A stretch of 64,000 bases of DNA from Acidobacteriota bacterium (GTDB lineage: Bacteria > Acidobacteriota > Terriglobia > Bryobacterales > Bryobacteraceae). The translations under genes were made by a program, and so were the position numbers. Location: NCBI GenBank assembly GCA_025353165.1, contig JANXRE010000091.1, positions 1 to 64,000 of the forward strand. The letters run 5' to 3'. Position 1 is the first letter of the stretch. Each line of letters opens with the position of its first letter. Below the pieces are notes generated by a model, which ran no database searches, was not told where the DNA came from, and saw only the letters and a program-made list of their open reading frames with translations. Below, piece after piece: positions 49,657-59,271 of this stretch.

Positions 49657-51810
49657 CTACTTAGCCACGGCCTGGGCGCGCCCGTACAGCCGCACCACGT
49701 TCTCGATGAGCTTCAGCCCGTAATTCCCCTCGAGAGTAAGCATCGATTCGGGGTGAAACTGCACCGCCTCGATCGGCAATTCCCGGTGCCGCACGCCCAT
49801 GATCACACCGTCCTCGGATTCGGCGGTCACTTCCAGGCAGGCCGGCAACCGTTCGGGCTTGGCGAATAACGAGTGATACCGGCCCACTTTGAAGCGCTCG
49901 GGCAGTCCCTCGAAAACCCCTATATTCCGGTGGTGGATGATGGAGGGTTTTCCGTGCATCGGATAATCGAGTACACCCAGCTCGCCGCCGAATGCCTCGA
50001 CCGTTCCCTGTAGCCCGAGGCACACCCCGAACACCGGAATGCCGAGCTTTGCGGCATAAAGTATGAGATCGGGAACGCCAAAATCGCTAGGCCGGCCGGG
50101 ACCCGGCGACACCAAAATGATGTCGGGAGCGATCTGCTCCATCATCTCCAGCGGGAATCCGGCGCGATAGGTAACGACCTGGGCCCCGGTCTGCCGCGCG
50201 TAGTTCGCCAGCGTGTGAATGAAGCAGTCGGCGTTGTCCACCAGCAGCAGTTTGACGCCGTCGCCGGCGCGCTCGGCCACGACCCGCTCGCCGCGGGCAT
50301 GGCTCGGAGCGCGCAGGCAAACAAAGAACCCGGTCGCCTTCATGCGAGTTTCCTGCTCTTCGCTCTCCGGGATCGAATCGTACAAAATCGTCGCACCCAC
50401 AGGGTAGCGGGCAACCGAGTTCTTCAGGTGCACCGTCCGGATCAGAATTCCGGTGTTGATATCGCCGTTCAGCGAGAGCATTCCCACCGCGCCGCCATAC
50501 CAGCCGCGGGCGTCCTTCTCCAGATTCTCAATCGCCTGGGCTGCCGCTTTCTTCGGCGCGCCGATCACCGTCACCGCCCACATGTGGCTCAAAAACGCGT
50601 CCAGCGAATCGAATCCCGGAGCGAGCGTGCCCTCCACGTGATCGACGGTATGGAACACTCCGGCATACGATTCGATCAGGCGTCGTCCGATCACTTGCAC
50701 GGTTCCGGGTACGCAGACGCGCGACTTGTCGTTGCGGTCCACGTCCGAACACATGGTGAGTTCGGATTCGTCTTTCTGGGACGCCAGCAGGTCGCGGATG
50801 GAATCCGCGTCTATCATCGGGTCGCCGGTGCGGCGCGCCGTTCCGGAAATCGGACAGCTCTCGACGCGTGTGCCTTCCACCCGAACGAACATCTCGGGAG
50901 ACGCGCCGACCAGTTGCTCATCGCCTAATTGCAGGAAGAATTCGTAGGGACTGGGACTGGCCTGCTGGATTCGCTTGAACAACTCTGACGGCGATGCTGA
51001 GAACGGAGCAGCGAACGTCTGGCGCAGGATCACTTCGTAATACTCGCCCTGTCGCATGCCCTCGCGGACCGTTTCCACCTTCGCCATGTACTCTTCCGGC
51101 GTGTGATCGGAAACGATGCCGGTCTCGGCCGCCTCCGGCGGATGCGGCAGCAGTTCGGCATCGCGATCGAGACCGGCGGTCGAAACGCCGTCGCGCTCGA
51201 AGTCGTACTGGTAGTGTTCGATCTGCTCTTTCTTGCGATCCATGAACGCGATGTCGTCGCAGAGAAACAGGTGCAGGTCCTTCTGCCGGTCGCGTGGAAG
51301 CTTGAGCCGGGCCGGATCGAACTGGAACAACAGGTCGTAGCCGAATGCTCCGACCAGCGCCAGGCGCGAATCCTTCTCGTTCTTGAATTCCTCGATCAGC
51401 GCCCGCAGGATGGAGAAAACGGACGGCTGTTTGCTCCGCTCCTCTTCCGAAAACAGCGCCGGCATCGGCTTCAGCGTTAGCCGCAGGGAGTGCGGTATCC
51501 GGACGCGGCTTGCTACGTGAGGATGCTGGTCGAAAAGCGGCTCCAGGATGTCGATCAGGACCGACCCTCGCCGGTTGAGCGCGTTGAGCTCGACCTCGCA
51601 ACCGCGCGCGACGATCTCCAGAGGCGGCCGCGCGCTTGCGATATCCCACCGCGAGTAGCGCTCCGGGTACTCGTAGCCCGAGGAGAGATAGATGCCGCGG
51701 TGCTGGTCGAGGTCGCGCAGCACCTCGTGCAGCCCGGTGTGGAACGGAATCTTGGAAAGACCGCGCGTGACGGCAATTCCGCTCCGCGTAGTGTACTTCA
51801 GGAAGCGCAT
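49657..51810 (-). CDS. trpE(G): Anthranilate synthase, fused TrpE-TrpG
   Basis: 717 residues. The N-terminal chorismate-using part includes GAFGYDLLFQFDP, YYEVILRQTFAAPFSASPSE, SPYEFFLQLGDEQLVGASPE and the catalytic VESCPISGTARRTGDP. The C-terminal ~200 residues are a class I glutaminase: LLLVDNADCFIHTLANYARQ, VSPGPGRPSDFG, FGVCLGLQGTVEAFGG with the nucleophilic Cys, and AVQFHPESML. The fused form makes anthranilate from chorismate and glutamine for tryptophan, as in some alphaproteobacteria. No other trp gene is nearby. A phenazine-type ADIC synthase (PhzE) has a similar fusion but no phz gene is present. Confidence 0.93.
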   Translation of the reverse strand: MRFLKYTTRSGIAVTRGLSKIPFHTGLHEVLRDLDQHRGIYLSSGYEYPERYSRWDIASARPPLEIVARGCEVELNALNRRGSVLIDILEPLFDQHPHVASRVRIPHSLRLTLKPMPALFSEEERSKQPSVFSILRALIEEFKNEKDSRLALVGAFGYDLLFQFDPARLKLPRDRQKDLHLFLCDDIAFMDRKKEQIEHYQYDFERDGVSTAGLDRDAELLPHPPEAAETGIVSDHTPEEYMAKVETVREGMRQGEYYEVILRQTFAAPFSASPSELFKRIQQASPSPYEFFLQLGDEQLVGASPEMFVRVEGTRVESCPISGTARRTGDPMIDADSIRDLLASQKDESELTMCSDVDRNDKSRVCVPGTVQVIGRRLIESYAGVFHTVDHVEGTLAPGFDSLDAFLSHMWAVTVIGAPKKAAAQAIENLEKDARGWYGGAVGMLSLNGDINTGILIRTVHLKNSVARYPVGATILYDSIPESEEQETRMKATGFFVCLRAPSHARGERVVAERAGDGVKLLLVDNADCFIHTLANYARQTGAQVVTYRAGFPLEMMEQIAPDIILVSPGPGRPSDFGVPDLILYAAKLGIPVFGVCLGLQGTVEAFGGELGVLDYPMHGKPSIIHHRNIGVFEGLPERFKVGRYHSLFAKPERLPACLEVTAESEDGVIMGVRHRELPIEAVQFHPESMLTLEGNYGLKLIENVVRLYGRAQAVAK

Positions 51811-51852
51811 AGGAGGCGAATTCCGAGAATAACACGCAGGTATACTCGTTCC

Positions 51853-52749
51853 ATGAACCGCCGCAGCTTTCTCCAGACGGGCACCGTGGCCGTATCCGCC
51901 GCGGCATCCGGCGCGCCCAAACGCGCGATCACTTCTTCGGTCATGCTGTGGACCCTAAAGGGCGAGTTCGAGCAGAAGCTGCAAGTGGCCGCGGAGGCAG
52001 GATGCAAGTCCGCCGAACTGGTGGCCGAACACGTCAACTGGACCGATGCCGACGTACGGCGAATCATCAAACTTCGGGAATCGCTGGGACTGGGGTTCGA
52101 TACGATCCTCGCCCAGCCGGACTGGGGGAAGCGCCCCGTTTCGATGGTGGTGCCGGAGCAGCGCGATAACTTCCTCGCCGACGTGCGAAGCGCGATCGAC
52201 TGGTCGAAGAAGCTCGACATTCCCCAAGTCATTTTGATGAGCGGCAATGAGGTGCCCGGCAAGACGTACCAGGAGCAGTGGGACAGTTTGGTCGAGGGCT
52301 CGAAGCGTGCGGCGGACCTGGCGGCGCAGGCGAAGGTGCAATTGATCTTCGAGCCGCTCAACAACAAGGTCAACCACAAAGGCTATTTCCTGCCGACTTG
52401 CGGAGAAGGGCTGAAGCTGGTGAAGACGGTCGACAACCCGCATTTCCGGCTGCTGTTCGACATCTACCATGAGCAGGTGCAGGTGGGGAATGTGATCCGC
52501 ACCGCGGTGGAAGCGATGCCGTACGTCGCCGTGTACCACATTGCCGACAACCCCGGCCGCAACGATCCGGGCACGGGCGAGATGAATTACACGAATATCT
52601 ACAGTGCGATTCGCAAGACCGGATACTCCGGGTACGTCACGATGGAGTACCTGCCGGTCGGCGACCAGACCGCGAGCCTGAAGAAGGCTGTTTCAGATAT
52701 GAAATGGTATTTCCAGGGACATTCTTTGTCGATGAAACACACGGACTAG
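51853..52749 (+). CDS. Hydroxypyruvate-isomerase-like sugar phosphate isomerase/epimerase (Tat signal)
   Basis: 298 residues from ATG 51853. MNRRSFLQTGTVAVSAAASG is a twin-arginine type leader (NRRSF). The TIM-barrel AP-endonuclease-2-like fold shows FEPLNNKVNHKGYFLP (conserved Glu), LLFDIYHEQVQVGNVI (Asp/His metal site), VYHIADNPGRNDPGTGEMNY and a terminal GYVTMEYLPVGDQTASLKK. These match the Hyi/OtnI group of isomerases. The exported location suggests it acts on free sugars; substrate unknown. Divergent from trpE(G) with only 42 bp between. Confidence 0.85.
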   Translation: MNRRSFLQTGTVAVSAAASGAPKRAITSSVMLWTLKGEFEQKLQVAAEAGCKSAELVAEHVNWTDADVRRIIKLRESLGLGFDTILAQPDWGKRPVSMVVPEQRDNFLADVRSAIDWSKKLDIPQVILMSGNEVPGKTYQEQWDSLVEGSKRAADLAAQAKVQLIFEPLNNKVNHKGYFLPTCGEGLKLVKTVDNPHFRLLFDIYHEQVQVGNVIRTAVEAMPYVAVYHIADNPGRNDPGTGEMNYTNIYSAIRKTGYSGYVTMEYLPVGDQTASLKKAVSDMKWYFQGHSLSMKHTD

Positions 52750-53246
52750 TCTACATGTGGCCACCCGCTGGAGCCAATGTGAACCCGGCGGACGTGGAAG
52801 AGTCGCGACCAGCCGTCGAGTCGAGTATCAGCGGCAGATCGTGGCGGTGGGTGGTGCGTTGAGCCAGCGGTAGTCCGCGCCCATTGGCTCGTCTCGTTCA
52901 CATTCCTTAGTGAAGACGCAGGCGCTCTTCGACACGAGAGAGGCGGTTATTGAGGTCGGCGAGGCCTTACCCGCGACAGCGTCCGGCTTTGTGTCCAACC
53001 TTGTTCCCGAGGCCAGCAGACGCGAGTTGAGCGAGTTGAACAATGAACGTTCATCAGGATGACCAGCATCGCGGCGACGGTGGGCAGTCCAGCACCGATG
53101 CAGAGTTGTATATTGCATGTCGGTCATGGCTGCTGCTCCCAGTTTCACATGGTCGCGAGGCCCCATCGCGTAGAATTCTTGTTACCGGCAGAGGCGTCAT
53201 CTGATGACTACAGTTCCCAGAACTGCGATAGCGTGCCAAGCTGTGT
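52750..53246. other. Intergenic stretch without an assignable gene
   Basis: 497 bp, visibly less GC-rich than the genes before it. A minus-strand reading frame of 112 codons (52828-53166) has no ribosome site, no family resemblance and uneven codon use, so I do not call it. Nothing else is recognised. Confidence 0.4.
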
Positions 53247-55300
53247 TCACTGCCATAACCACGTGTTCACTACCCCCATGTGCGAAGTTGAATACGGGTC
53301 TGGCAGGGCAGGAGTCGTGGGCCACCACCCGTATGGATCAAGTGGAACAGGCGTAGCTGTCAGGGTTGGCATTTGATCCACTTCGAAGTGCAGATGAGTA
53401 CTCACCCCACCCCAGATCCCAGAGCCCCCCTTCCCGGTCAGGGCGAAGTTGCCAACATAAGCGATCGGCTGAGGAGCACTGACGCTCACCCATGTTCCTT
53501 CTGGCGGGCACGTCTTACACACGATTGCATTGGAGCAGGTAGTCGATCCGTTCTTGGGCAGCGATGGGCATACCATAATCGTCTTGCCGTCTGGCCCGAC
53601 GTAGGATGCCAAATGTAGATAGAAAACAACGTAACCAGTCTGGCTCGTAACGCCCTGACAACCGTTTAGCGGTGGCGTACTTGAGGGAATAATTGCTAGG
53701 ACATGGTAGTTAGCTTGATTGACAGTCGCACCGCCCGCCGCAGCGATCTGGTAAGAAACGCAGCCGCTGACGGCAGGATAAACCCCGGTATGGAAGCTAA
53801 ACGGATAGTCATACCCTGGATGGCCGCCATAGAACAAGAACAGATTAGATGCAGTCGAGGGACCCACAGTTGACGAACCGCAGATCAGCGTTTTGCTTGG
53901 TGACGCGCCACCAGAGTAGTTGCCGTTCACTGTGAAAGGTGCACCGCTTGACTGTGCGTAGCCTGCGCTGCTTATGCTTAGTACCGGGCTCCGGAGCTGC
54001 TGGTTGGGGTTGCTGGGGTTACATTGGCCGACCTCGCCCCTGTAGTCCTCAACCATTTGACCCTTGCTGTAGGGGGAAGTCTGCCGATGGTCAAAGACCG
54101 CTGAGATGTTGACGGTCATGGGGGTACACCCTCCGCCCTTGCAATGGATCTTGTCGGACTTGATCGGAAAGTTGAGCGCTACAGGAGACGTAGTAGTCAT
54201 TGAGGTTGTATCGGTGCCTCCAGAGAGAAAAGGAGAACCCGATACCAGCGTGAGAGCGCCCGTCGTCGTATTCACGGAGAATCCGGAGATGTTGCTCGCC
54301 GACTCGTTCATGACGTAGACAAAGCGGCCCGTTTTGTTGATCGCAAGTCCGCGGGGGTTGGCGCCCGGGTCAGCCGGAAACGGTGAACCAGGCACTAGCG
54401 TCAGCGCACCGTTTGCGCTATCGACAAGGAAAGCTGACACGTCGCCAGAATAGTTATTGCCGACGTAGACATACTGGCCTGATGGGTGAACGCCGGCCCA
54501 GTCGGCTCCCGACCCAGAAGGATAGGGGAACCCGGGAATGGCGGTCAAGGCTCCGGTGCCGGTGTCGACTGTGAACCCCCAAAGGTTACTGGAAGGAACG
54601 ACGCTGGGGACGTACAAGAAGCGTCCGGTCGGGTCTACTGAAACCGAGAACCCCGGCGCCGCCCCCATTGAAAAAGGCGATCCTGGCACCGGTGTCAAGC
54701 CGCCGGTTGTCGTGTTCAGCGTGTACGCCGACACGTCGTTGGAGTTCGCATCCGCTACATATACAAACCGCCCAGTGGGATCGACGGCTACTGAATGAGG
54801 GTTCACGTCTGCCGGGAAGGGCGATCCCGGCACAGGCGTCAGAGCACCGGTCATGGAGTTGATCGCAAATCCGGAAACGTTGTTCGATCCGGCATTTGCA
54901 ACGTAAGCAAATCGACCTTTCGGATCCCTATTACAGAATGACAAATAGAGCCGGCGGGGAATGGCGAACCGGGCAGAGGCGTCAACACACCACTGGTGGC
55001 GTTTATGGTGTAAGCCCACACGTCGTTGCTCATGCCATTGGACACGTAAAGAAAACGACCGCTCGGATCGGCCGCGGCAGATAGCGGTTCGGCCCCACTC
55101 GGAAACGGCGAGCCAGGAACTGGCGTGAGGGCACCGGTGGTGGGGTCGATGACGAACGCTGAGACATTGCCTGATACCGAATTCGTTACGTAGGCAAATT
55201 CTTGAGCGTGCGTCGCCTCGCAGCACAAGCCGAAGCAAATCAAAATTGCGGGGAATCCCGCGAAGTCGGTCAGTGGAACAAGCTGGCGCAATCGAATCAT
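53247..55300 (-). CDS. Secreted seven-bladed beta-propeller with M23 peptidase domain; one frameshift
   Basis: The gene starts at ATG 55298-55300 with a signal peptide (IRLRQLVPLTDFAGFPAILI). Two propeller blades follow (GALTPVPGSPFPSG, GVLTPLPGSPFPAG). The frame breaks at about 54921-54940 and continues in the next frame with five more blades (for example GGLTPVPGSPFSMG, GALTAIPGFPYPSG). One inserted base would restore a 684-residue protein with exactly seven blades. The C-terminal third resembles an M23/LytM endopeptidase: GHPGYDYPF (HxGxD), VVFYLHLASYV and THLHFEVDQ (HxH), the zinc ligands. Codon use and GC content differ from neighbouring genes. It would act on peptidoglycan outside the cell membrane. 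As given it cannot be made whole; a sequencing error or a recent mutation are both possible. Confidence 0.7.
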
Positions 55301-55537
55301 ATTTCACTGTCCTTGTGTGCTCGGCTCGGCATCTTGTTGCCGCCCAGGGGGCGAGCCTACTACTGTGCGCATTCGCACCAAGAAACATATGCCGGCGTCA
55401 TATAATAAAATCAATCTGAGAGTTCCTGAGGCGAACGTGAAGCCAAGATTTCCATTTTGGAACCCAAGGTAGCGCTAGTATACACCGAACTGCTTCCTCT
55501 AGTGCCCTTTTTCAACATGAAATCGATTCTGGTCTGA

Positions 55538-56140
55538 TCAGGACGACGCTCTCCCCATCAGAATAATTGACAGCGCGGTGTCGCCAGCGTTGTGCGTCAG
55601 AACCCAGTCATCGCCCTGTTGAGAAAAATCCGGCTTCGGGTCGTCCGCCTTCCACATACTCAGTACCAGCGGATGCGGCGTACCGGAAGCTTTGCGGCTC
55701 CAGGTCATCAGGGTTTCGAAATTGGGCGCTGCATTCGGATCGGTGTCGTCCGCCATTTTGGTCAGGACGAAGAAATCCCGCTGCGGCGCTACCCCCTGGT
55801 GATCGCCGTTGATCGGGAACATCGAATACCGCAGCGTGTAGACGCCGGGTTTGATGACCTGCCCACGCCGGTCGTTGTAAGCCGCCGGGGCGCGCAGCAC
55901 CCCCAGCAGTGTACCGTGCGGAATGCCGGCCAGCGTGACGTTCTCGTCGGACGATTTCGCGCCCTTCTTCACGGATGTCACCAGCCAGATCTCGGCGATC
56001 ACTTTTCCGCTGGCGTCCGTTATTTGCGTGCCGGCCTTTTCGAGCAACTCCGCGAGAGCCGGAGGCGCGCCCGCTGGTTGCGCCTTGTACTGGCCGAGCG
56101 CGGATAAGGCGGTCAATAAACTAACGGCGATTGCTTTCAT
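55538..56140 (-). CDS. Exported protein of unknown function
   Basis: 200 residues from ATG 56138-56140 (MKAIAVSLLTALSALGQYKA, a signal peptide); the start overlaps the upstream gene's stop by 4 nt. The mature part has LAELLEKAGTQITDASGKVI, IPHGTLLGVLRAPAAYNDRR and VIKPGVYTLRYSMFPINGDH, then VLTHNAGDTALSIILMGRAS at the end. Mixed strand/helix, no catalytic motif recognised. It probably works with the DUF4380-like protein it is coupled to. Confidence 0.7.
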   Translation of the reverse strand: MKAIAVSLLTALSALGQYKAQPAGAPPALAELLEKAGTQITDASGKVIAEIWLVTSVKKGAKSSDENVTLAGIPHGTLLGVLRAPAAYNDRRGQVIKPGVYTLRYSMFPINGDHQGVAPQRDFFVLTKMADDTDPNAAPNFETLMTWSRKASGTPHPLVLSMWKADDPKPDFSQQGDDWVLTHNAGDTALSIILMGRASS

Positions 56141-57099
56141 GGCTGTACCAGCGGAAGAACTACGCGATCCAGTCCGGCGTCCGTCCATTCGGAGATGTGG
56201 ACGTTTTTATGCAAGCTCCATCTCTCGACATGCTCGACCGTCGATCCCTTCGGCAGTTTCTGTAACGGCCCGAGCGTCTCCAACTCCAGGAAGTCGCTGT
56301 TCGTGAAAGTCTCGAAGGACAGCCCGAAATCCGGATACGGTTTGCCCGCCTCAGCCGTGCACCGCTTAATGAACAAATCCGATCCGAGCAGGTAAGCCGC
56401 CCAGGTGTTTTTATTGAAGAGCCCCGTTTTCTGAGCCGTGGTGGCCGCGCGATCCTGTTTCAGCACCAGATACTTCTTCATGAACTTCCACCGCGGATCG
56501 CTGAAATCCGTGTACGCCCACATCGTGAGCGGGTTGGTTGGGTCCAGGTCCTTGGGATGCACGCCGCGTGGGGGAAAGCCGGTGATTGCGGCGCCGCCCT
56601 GGGCCATCATGGTCAGCGCCCACGGAGCGAGCTCGCTTACTTTCGTTCCAGTATTCGTCAACCGATGAATCACCTCGACCTTCGATCCGGAAGGCGCGAG
56701 TTTCACGATGATCTGCTTCTGGAGTCCGGTCTCCGGCTCGACGGGCTGCGTCAACTCGATGGCGTCACCCTTGATCTGCGCCTTCACCGGACCATTGTCC
56801 AGCGCGTATGTGATCGGTTTGATTTCCGGCGCCGCCCAAACGCGGTGTCCGCCGCGCGGCATCCATTCCTTTTCGCCGCTCTTGCCCAACTGCGGCGTGA
56901 ATTCCTTAAACATGTTCTGCCCGCCCACGAAGCCATAGCGGATCACGCGCGGCCCGACGTCGGTGGTGACGATCAGTTCAACTTCTCCGTTGGTCACGCG
57001 GTAGCAGTTCGGCCATCCGGCGTAAGCCGTCTTCTCGATTTTCACGGCAGCGGTTGCAGTCATGGTTAACAAGACACTCACAAAGAGATTTCGTATCAT
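56137..57099 (-). CDS. Exported DUF4380-like protein (galactose-mutarotase-like fold)
   Basis: 320 residues. Signal peptide MIRNLFVSVLLTMTATAAV. It continues GWPNCYRVTNGEVELIVTTD, VGPRVIRYGFVGGQNMFKEF and HRVWAAPEIKPITYALDNGP, the opening strands of the DUF4380 beta-sandwich, related to aldose epimerases. Later blocks include LTNTGTKVSELAPWALTMMA and DFGLSFETFTNSDFLELETL. Carbohydrate binding is likely; enzymatic activity is not shown. Coupled to the downstream gene by a 4-nt overlap. Confidence 0.78.
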   Translation of the reverse strand: MIRNLFVSVLLTMTATAAVKIEKTAYAGWPNCYRVTNGEVELIVTTDVGPRVIRYGFVGGQNMFKEFTPQLGKSGEKEWMPRGGHRVWAAPEIKPITYALDNGPVKAQIKGDAIELTQPVEPETGLQKQIIVKLAPSGSKVEVIHRLTNTGTKVSELAPWALTMMAQGGAAITGFPPRGVHPKDLDPTNPLTMWAYTDFSDPRWKFMKKYLVLKQDRAATTAQKTGLFNKNTWAAYLLGSDLFIKRCTAEAGKPYPDFGLSFETFTNSDFLELETLGPLQKLPKGSTVEHVERWSLHKNVHISEWTDAGLDRVVLPLVQP

Positions 57100-57175
57100 C
57101 GCTTCGTATTATGCCGCAGTGCGAGCACCGATGCCGTACGATGCGCCATCCAGTCGCATGAAGGACAATAAAGCC

Positions 57176-57367
57176 ATGAGCGGAATCCAGTTTGTCACCG
57201 ATGAGAAAGGCTGCAAGGTCGGTGTTCTAATCGATCTAAAAAAACACCGGGCTATCTGGGAGGACTTCTGGGACGGTCTCGTGTCTGAATCGCGCCGGAA
57301 GGAAAAGGGCACTCCTTACGACCAATACCGCGCAACCCGCCTGAAACGCACCAGTCCCCGTGGTTAA
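57176..57367 (+). CDS. Probable antitoxin of a RelE/ParE-type module
   Basis: 63 residues from ATG 57176 (AAGGA upstream); ATG 57158 is possible. MSGIQFVTDEKGCKVGVLID then LKKHRAIWEDFWDGLVSESR is the layout of short antitoxins that precede RelE/ParE toxins. The end is basic (RATRLKRTSPRG). The toxin remnant begins inside its last codons, which supports the assignment. Because the toxin is truncated, it is probably an orphan antitoxin. Confidence 0.6.
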   Translation: MSGIQFVTDEKGCKVGVLIDLKKHRAIWEDFWDGLVSESRRKEKGTPYDQYRATRLKRTSPRG

Positions 57368-57461
57368 ATACACTCTCGCAATCAAGCGGTCGGCGCAAAA
57401 AGAAATGGACGCACTCGATGGTGGGCTGTTCACCCGCCTAGACCCAATACTCGTCACTTAA
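57360..57461 (+). pseudogene. Truncated RelE/ParE-type toxin
   Basis: 33 codons from GTG 57360, overlapping the antitoxin stop by 8 nt: VVKYTLAIKRSAQKEMDALD, then GGLFTRLDPILVT and stop. The start (YTLAIKRSAQKEMDAL) is the first strand and helix of RelE/ParE toxins, which are normally about 85-95 residues. The catalytic C-terminal strands are missing. Its TAA overlaps the convergent methyltransferase stop, suggesting a deletion joined these ends. Confidence 0.6.
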
Positions 57462-58441
57462 CAATTCAGTGCGAGCACCGCATCAAGGGGTGTCCCCGTG
57501 CGGTGCCCCTGCACATCCGTGAATCCCGCCGCTTCGAGCAGAACCCGGTACTCGTTCAGCGAACGTTCGCGGCCCTCGGTACAAACCAGCATGTTGAGCG
57601 ACTGCATGTGCGCATCCACTGGCCCGCGCTTATCGTCGTCGAGCAACATCTCGGCTATCAGCAACCCGCCACCGGGCGGCAACACCTCATGGATGCGGTC
57701 GAGCAGCACGCGGATTTTATCTTCGCTCCAGTCGTGAAGAATGCGGCCGACGCCGTACAGATCGGCTTCGGGCAAGGGATCGCGGAAGAAATCTCCGGCG
57801 ATGAGTGCGACGCGTTCATCGACAAACTCGCGAGCGAACTCCACCGCGGCCGGGAGATCGAAAACAGCCGTGCTCATTCCGGGATATCGGGCGGCGACCG
57901 CCATCGGAAGGTGACCCGTTCCTCCGCCCAGATCCACGAAGCGGTGAAACCTGCGCAAGTCGAAAGCCGACACCACCGCGTCCGACGTGATCCGCCCGAA
58001 GCCGTGCATGCCCAACAGGAAATCCCGCTTCTGCTGCTCCGTGCGGAAGAAATGTTCGAAGATGCCTCCCGGGGGAAACCCGAAGGTTGGCTCCCAGCGA
58101 GGCGTGCCTTCGCGCAGTGCGCCTTCCAGATCGGACCACATGGGAAACAGCGCGGAATTCGAGTACAGGATGTATCCCGCCATCGTGTCGGGACTCTGGC
58201 GCGCGAGATAACGATCTGCGATCGCGGCATTCCGGTATAGGTCGCCTTCCTTTTCGACGAGGCCGAGAGGCACACAGGCGTCCAGCAGGCGCTCGGCTGT
58301 ATCCGCCCGGAATCCGAAATCCGCCGGACGTCCCGGACCTTCGTGAAGGCGGTCGAAGATGCCGAGTGACACGGCGGCAAACATCGTTTTCGAACGCCGG
58401 TAAGCGTAGATGAGTTCGATAATCGGGGCTGAATCGTTCAT
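57458..58441 (-). CDS. SAM-dependent O-methyltransferase (class I, ASMT-like)
   Basis: 327 residues from ATG 58439-58441 (MNDSAPIIELIYAYRRSKTM), overlapping thiL by 4 nt. The N-terminal winged-helix dimerisation domain has MFAAVSLGIFDRLHEGPGRP. The SAM-binding motif is FVDLGGGTGHLPMAVAARYP near residue 175. ADLYGVGRILHDWSEDKIRV carries the H-D-W block with the catalytic His of plant-type OMTs such as acetylserotonin methyltransferase. Substrate unknown, probably a phenolic or other hydroxyl compound. Last gene of its operon. Confidence 0.88.
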   Translation of the reverse strand: MNDSAPIIELIYAYRRSKTMFAAVSLGIFDRLHEGPGRPADFGFRADTAERLLDACVPLGLVEKEGDLYRNAAIADRYLARQSPDTMAGYILYSNSALFPMWSDLEGALREGTPRWEPTFGFPPGGIFEHFFRTEQQKRDFLLGMHGFGRITSDAVVSAFDLRRFHRFVDLGGGTGHLPMAVAARYPGMSTAVFDLPAAVEFAREFVDERVALIAGDFFRDPLPEADLYGVGRILHDWSEDKIRVLLDRIHEVLPPGGGLLIAEMLLDDDKRGPVDAHMQSLNMLVCTEGRERSLNEYRVLLEAAGFTDVQGHRTGTPLDAVLALNC

Positions 58442-59271
58442 TGCTGGAGGTGATCGTAACCGCGGACCGGCAGCGGCTCGCCGTTTAGAAGCACAAGCCC
58501 CGGCCGCCCCGTTGTTATGCCGCCGATGCGGATTGCGCCCTGAGGCGATTTGCGCCGCGCCGGCATGGTCCACAACAGTTCGTAATCCTCGCCTTGGTCC
58601 ATGGTCTGCCCTTTTCGCAACGGGACGTTCTCTACTGCCGCCGCAACTCCCGATGCCAAACACAACCGGTGCAAGTCCAGCGACAACCCGTCGGTGAGGT
58701 CCATGCACGCCGTGGCGCGGCCGCGCAGCGCCAGCCCCAATTCGATTCGCGGCACAGGCCGCCGGTACTCGCGCCAGTCCCGCCCCAGCCGTCCGCTGAC
58801 GAAAATCGAATCGCCGGCGCGTGCGCCATCGCGCCGCAGCGCGCGCCCTTTCGGAACCGCGCCACACACCACGATGTCGCACAGCACACGATCCGAATGC
58901 GACAGGTCGCCGCCCGCAAGATCGACGCGGAAGCGCTTCGCCAGCTTCAGAAACCCGGAATAGAACGAATCGATCCAGCGCCGGTCGCAGTCCGGCGCGA
59001 GCGCCAGGGAAAGCAGGCAGAATCGCGGTTCGGCACCCATGGCTGCGATGTCGCTCAGCCCCCGCGCAAGCGCCTTATGACCGATGTCCGCGGGCGAGTA
59101 AATGTCCCGCTCGAAGTGTACCCCTTCGAGAAGGAAGTCCGTTGTGAAAACGAGATCTTCGTTGACTCGCGGACGCCAGATCGCACAATCGTCGCCGATG
59201 CCCGAGATCAGCGCGGGGTGAACGGACCGCACTTTTCCCGCCAGCCGGCTGACCAGCTCGATTTCGTTCAC
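58438..59271 (-). CDS. thiL: Thiamine-monophosphate kinase
   Basis: 277 residues from GTG 59269-59271, which overlaps the Hsp70 gene's stop (GTGA); in-frame sequence upstream of this is a shadow. Motifs: SGIGDDCAIWRP, VFTTDFLLEGVHFERDI, VDLAGGDLSHSDRVLCDIVV, MDLTDGLSLDLHRLC and MDQGEDYELLW, all of the PurM-like ThiL fold. Phosphorylates thiamine monophosphate to the active diphosphate. The family is often about 320 residues, so it is on the short side. No other thi genes are present. Confidence 0.92.
   Translation of the reverse strand: MNEIELVSRLAGKVRSVHPALISGIGDDCAIWRPRVNEDLVFTTDFLLEGVHFERDIYSPADIGHKALARGLSDIAAMGAEPRFCLLSLALAPDCDRRWIDSFYSGFLKLAKRFRVDLAGGDLSHSDRVLCDIVVCGAVPKGRALRRDGARAGDSIFVSGRLGRDWREYRRPVPRIELGLALRGRATACMDLTDGLSLDLHRLCLASGVAAAVENVPLRKGQTMDQGEDYELLWTMPARRKSPQGAIRIGGITTGRPGLVLLNGEPLPVRGYDHLQQ

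Noticed and set aside
52828-53166. 112-codon minus-strand frame as a real gene
   Set aside because: No start context, no family resemblance and atypical composition; listed as gene-free instead.
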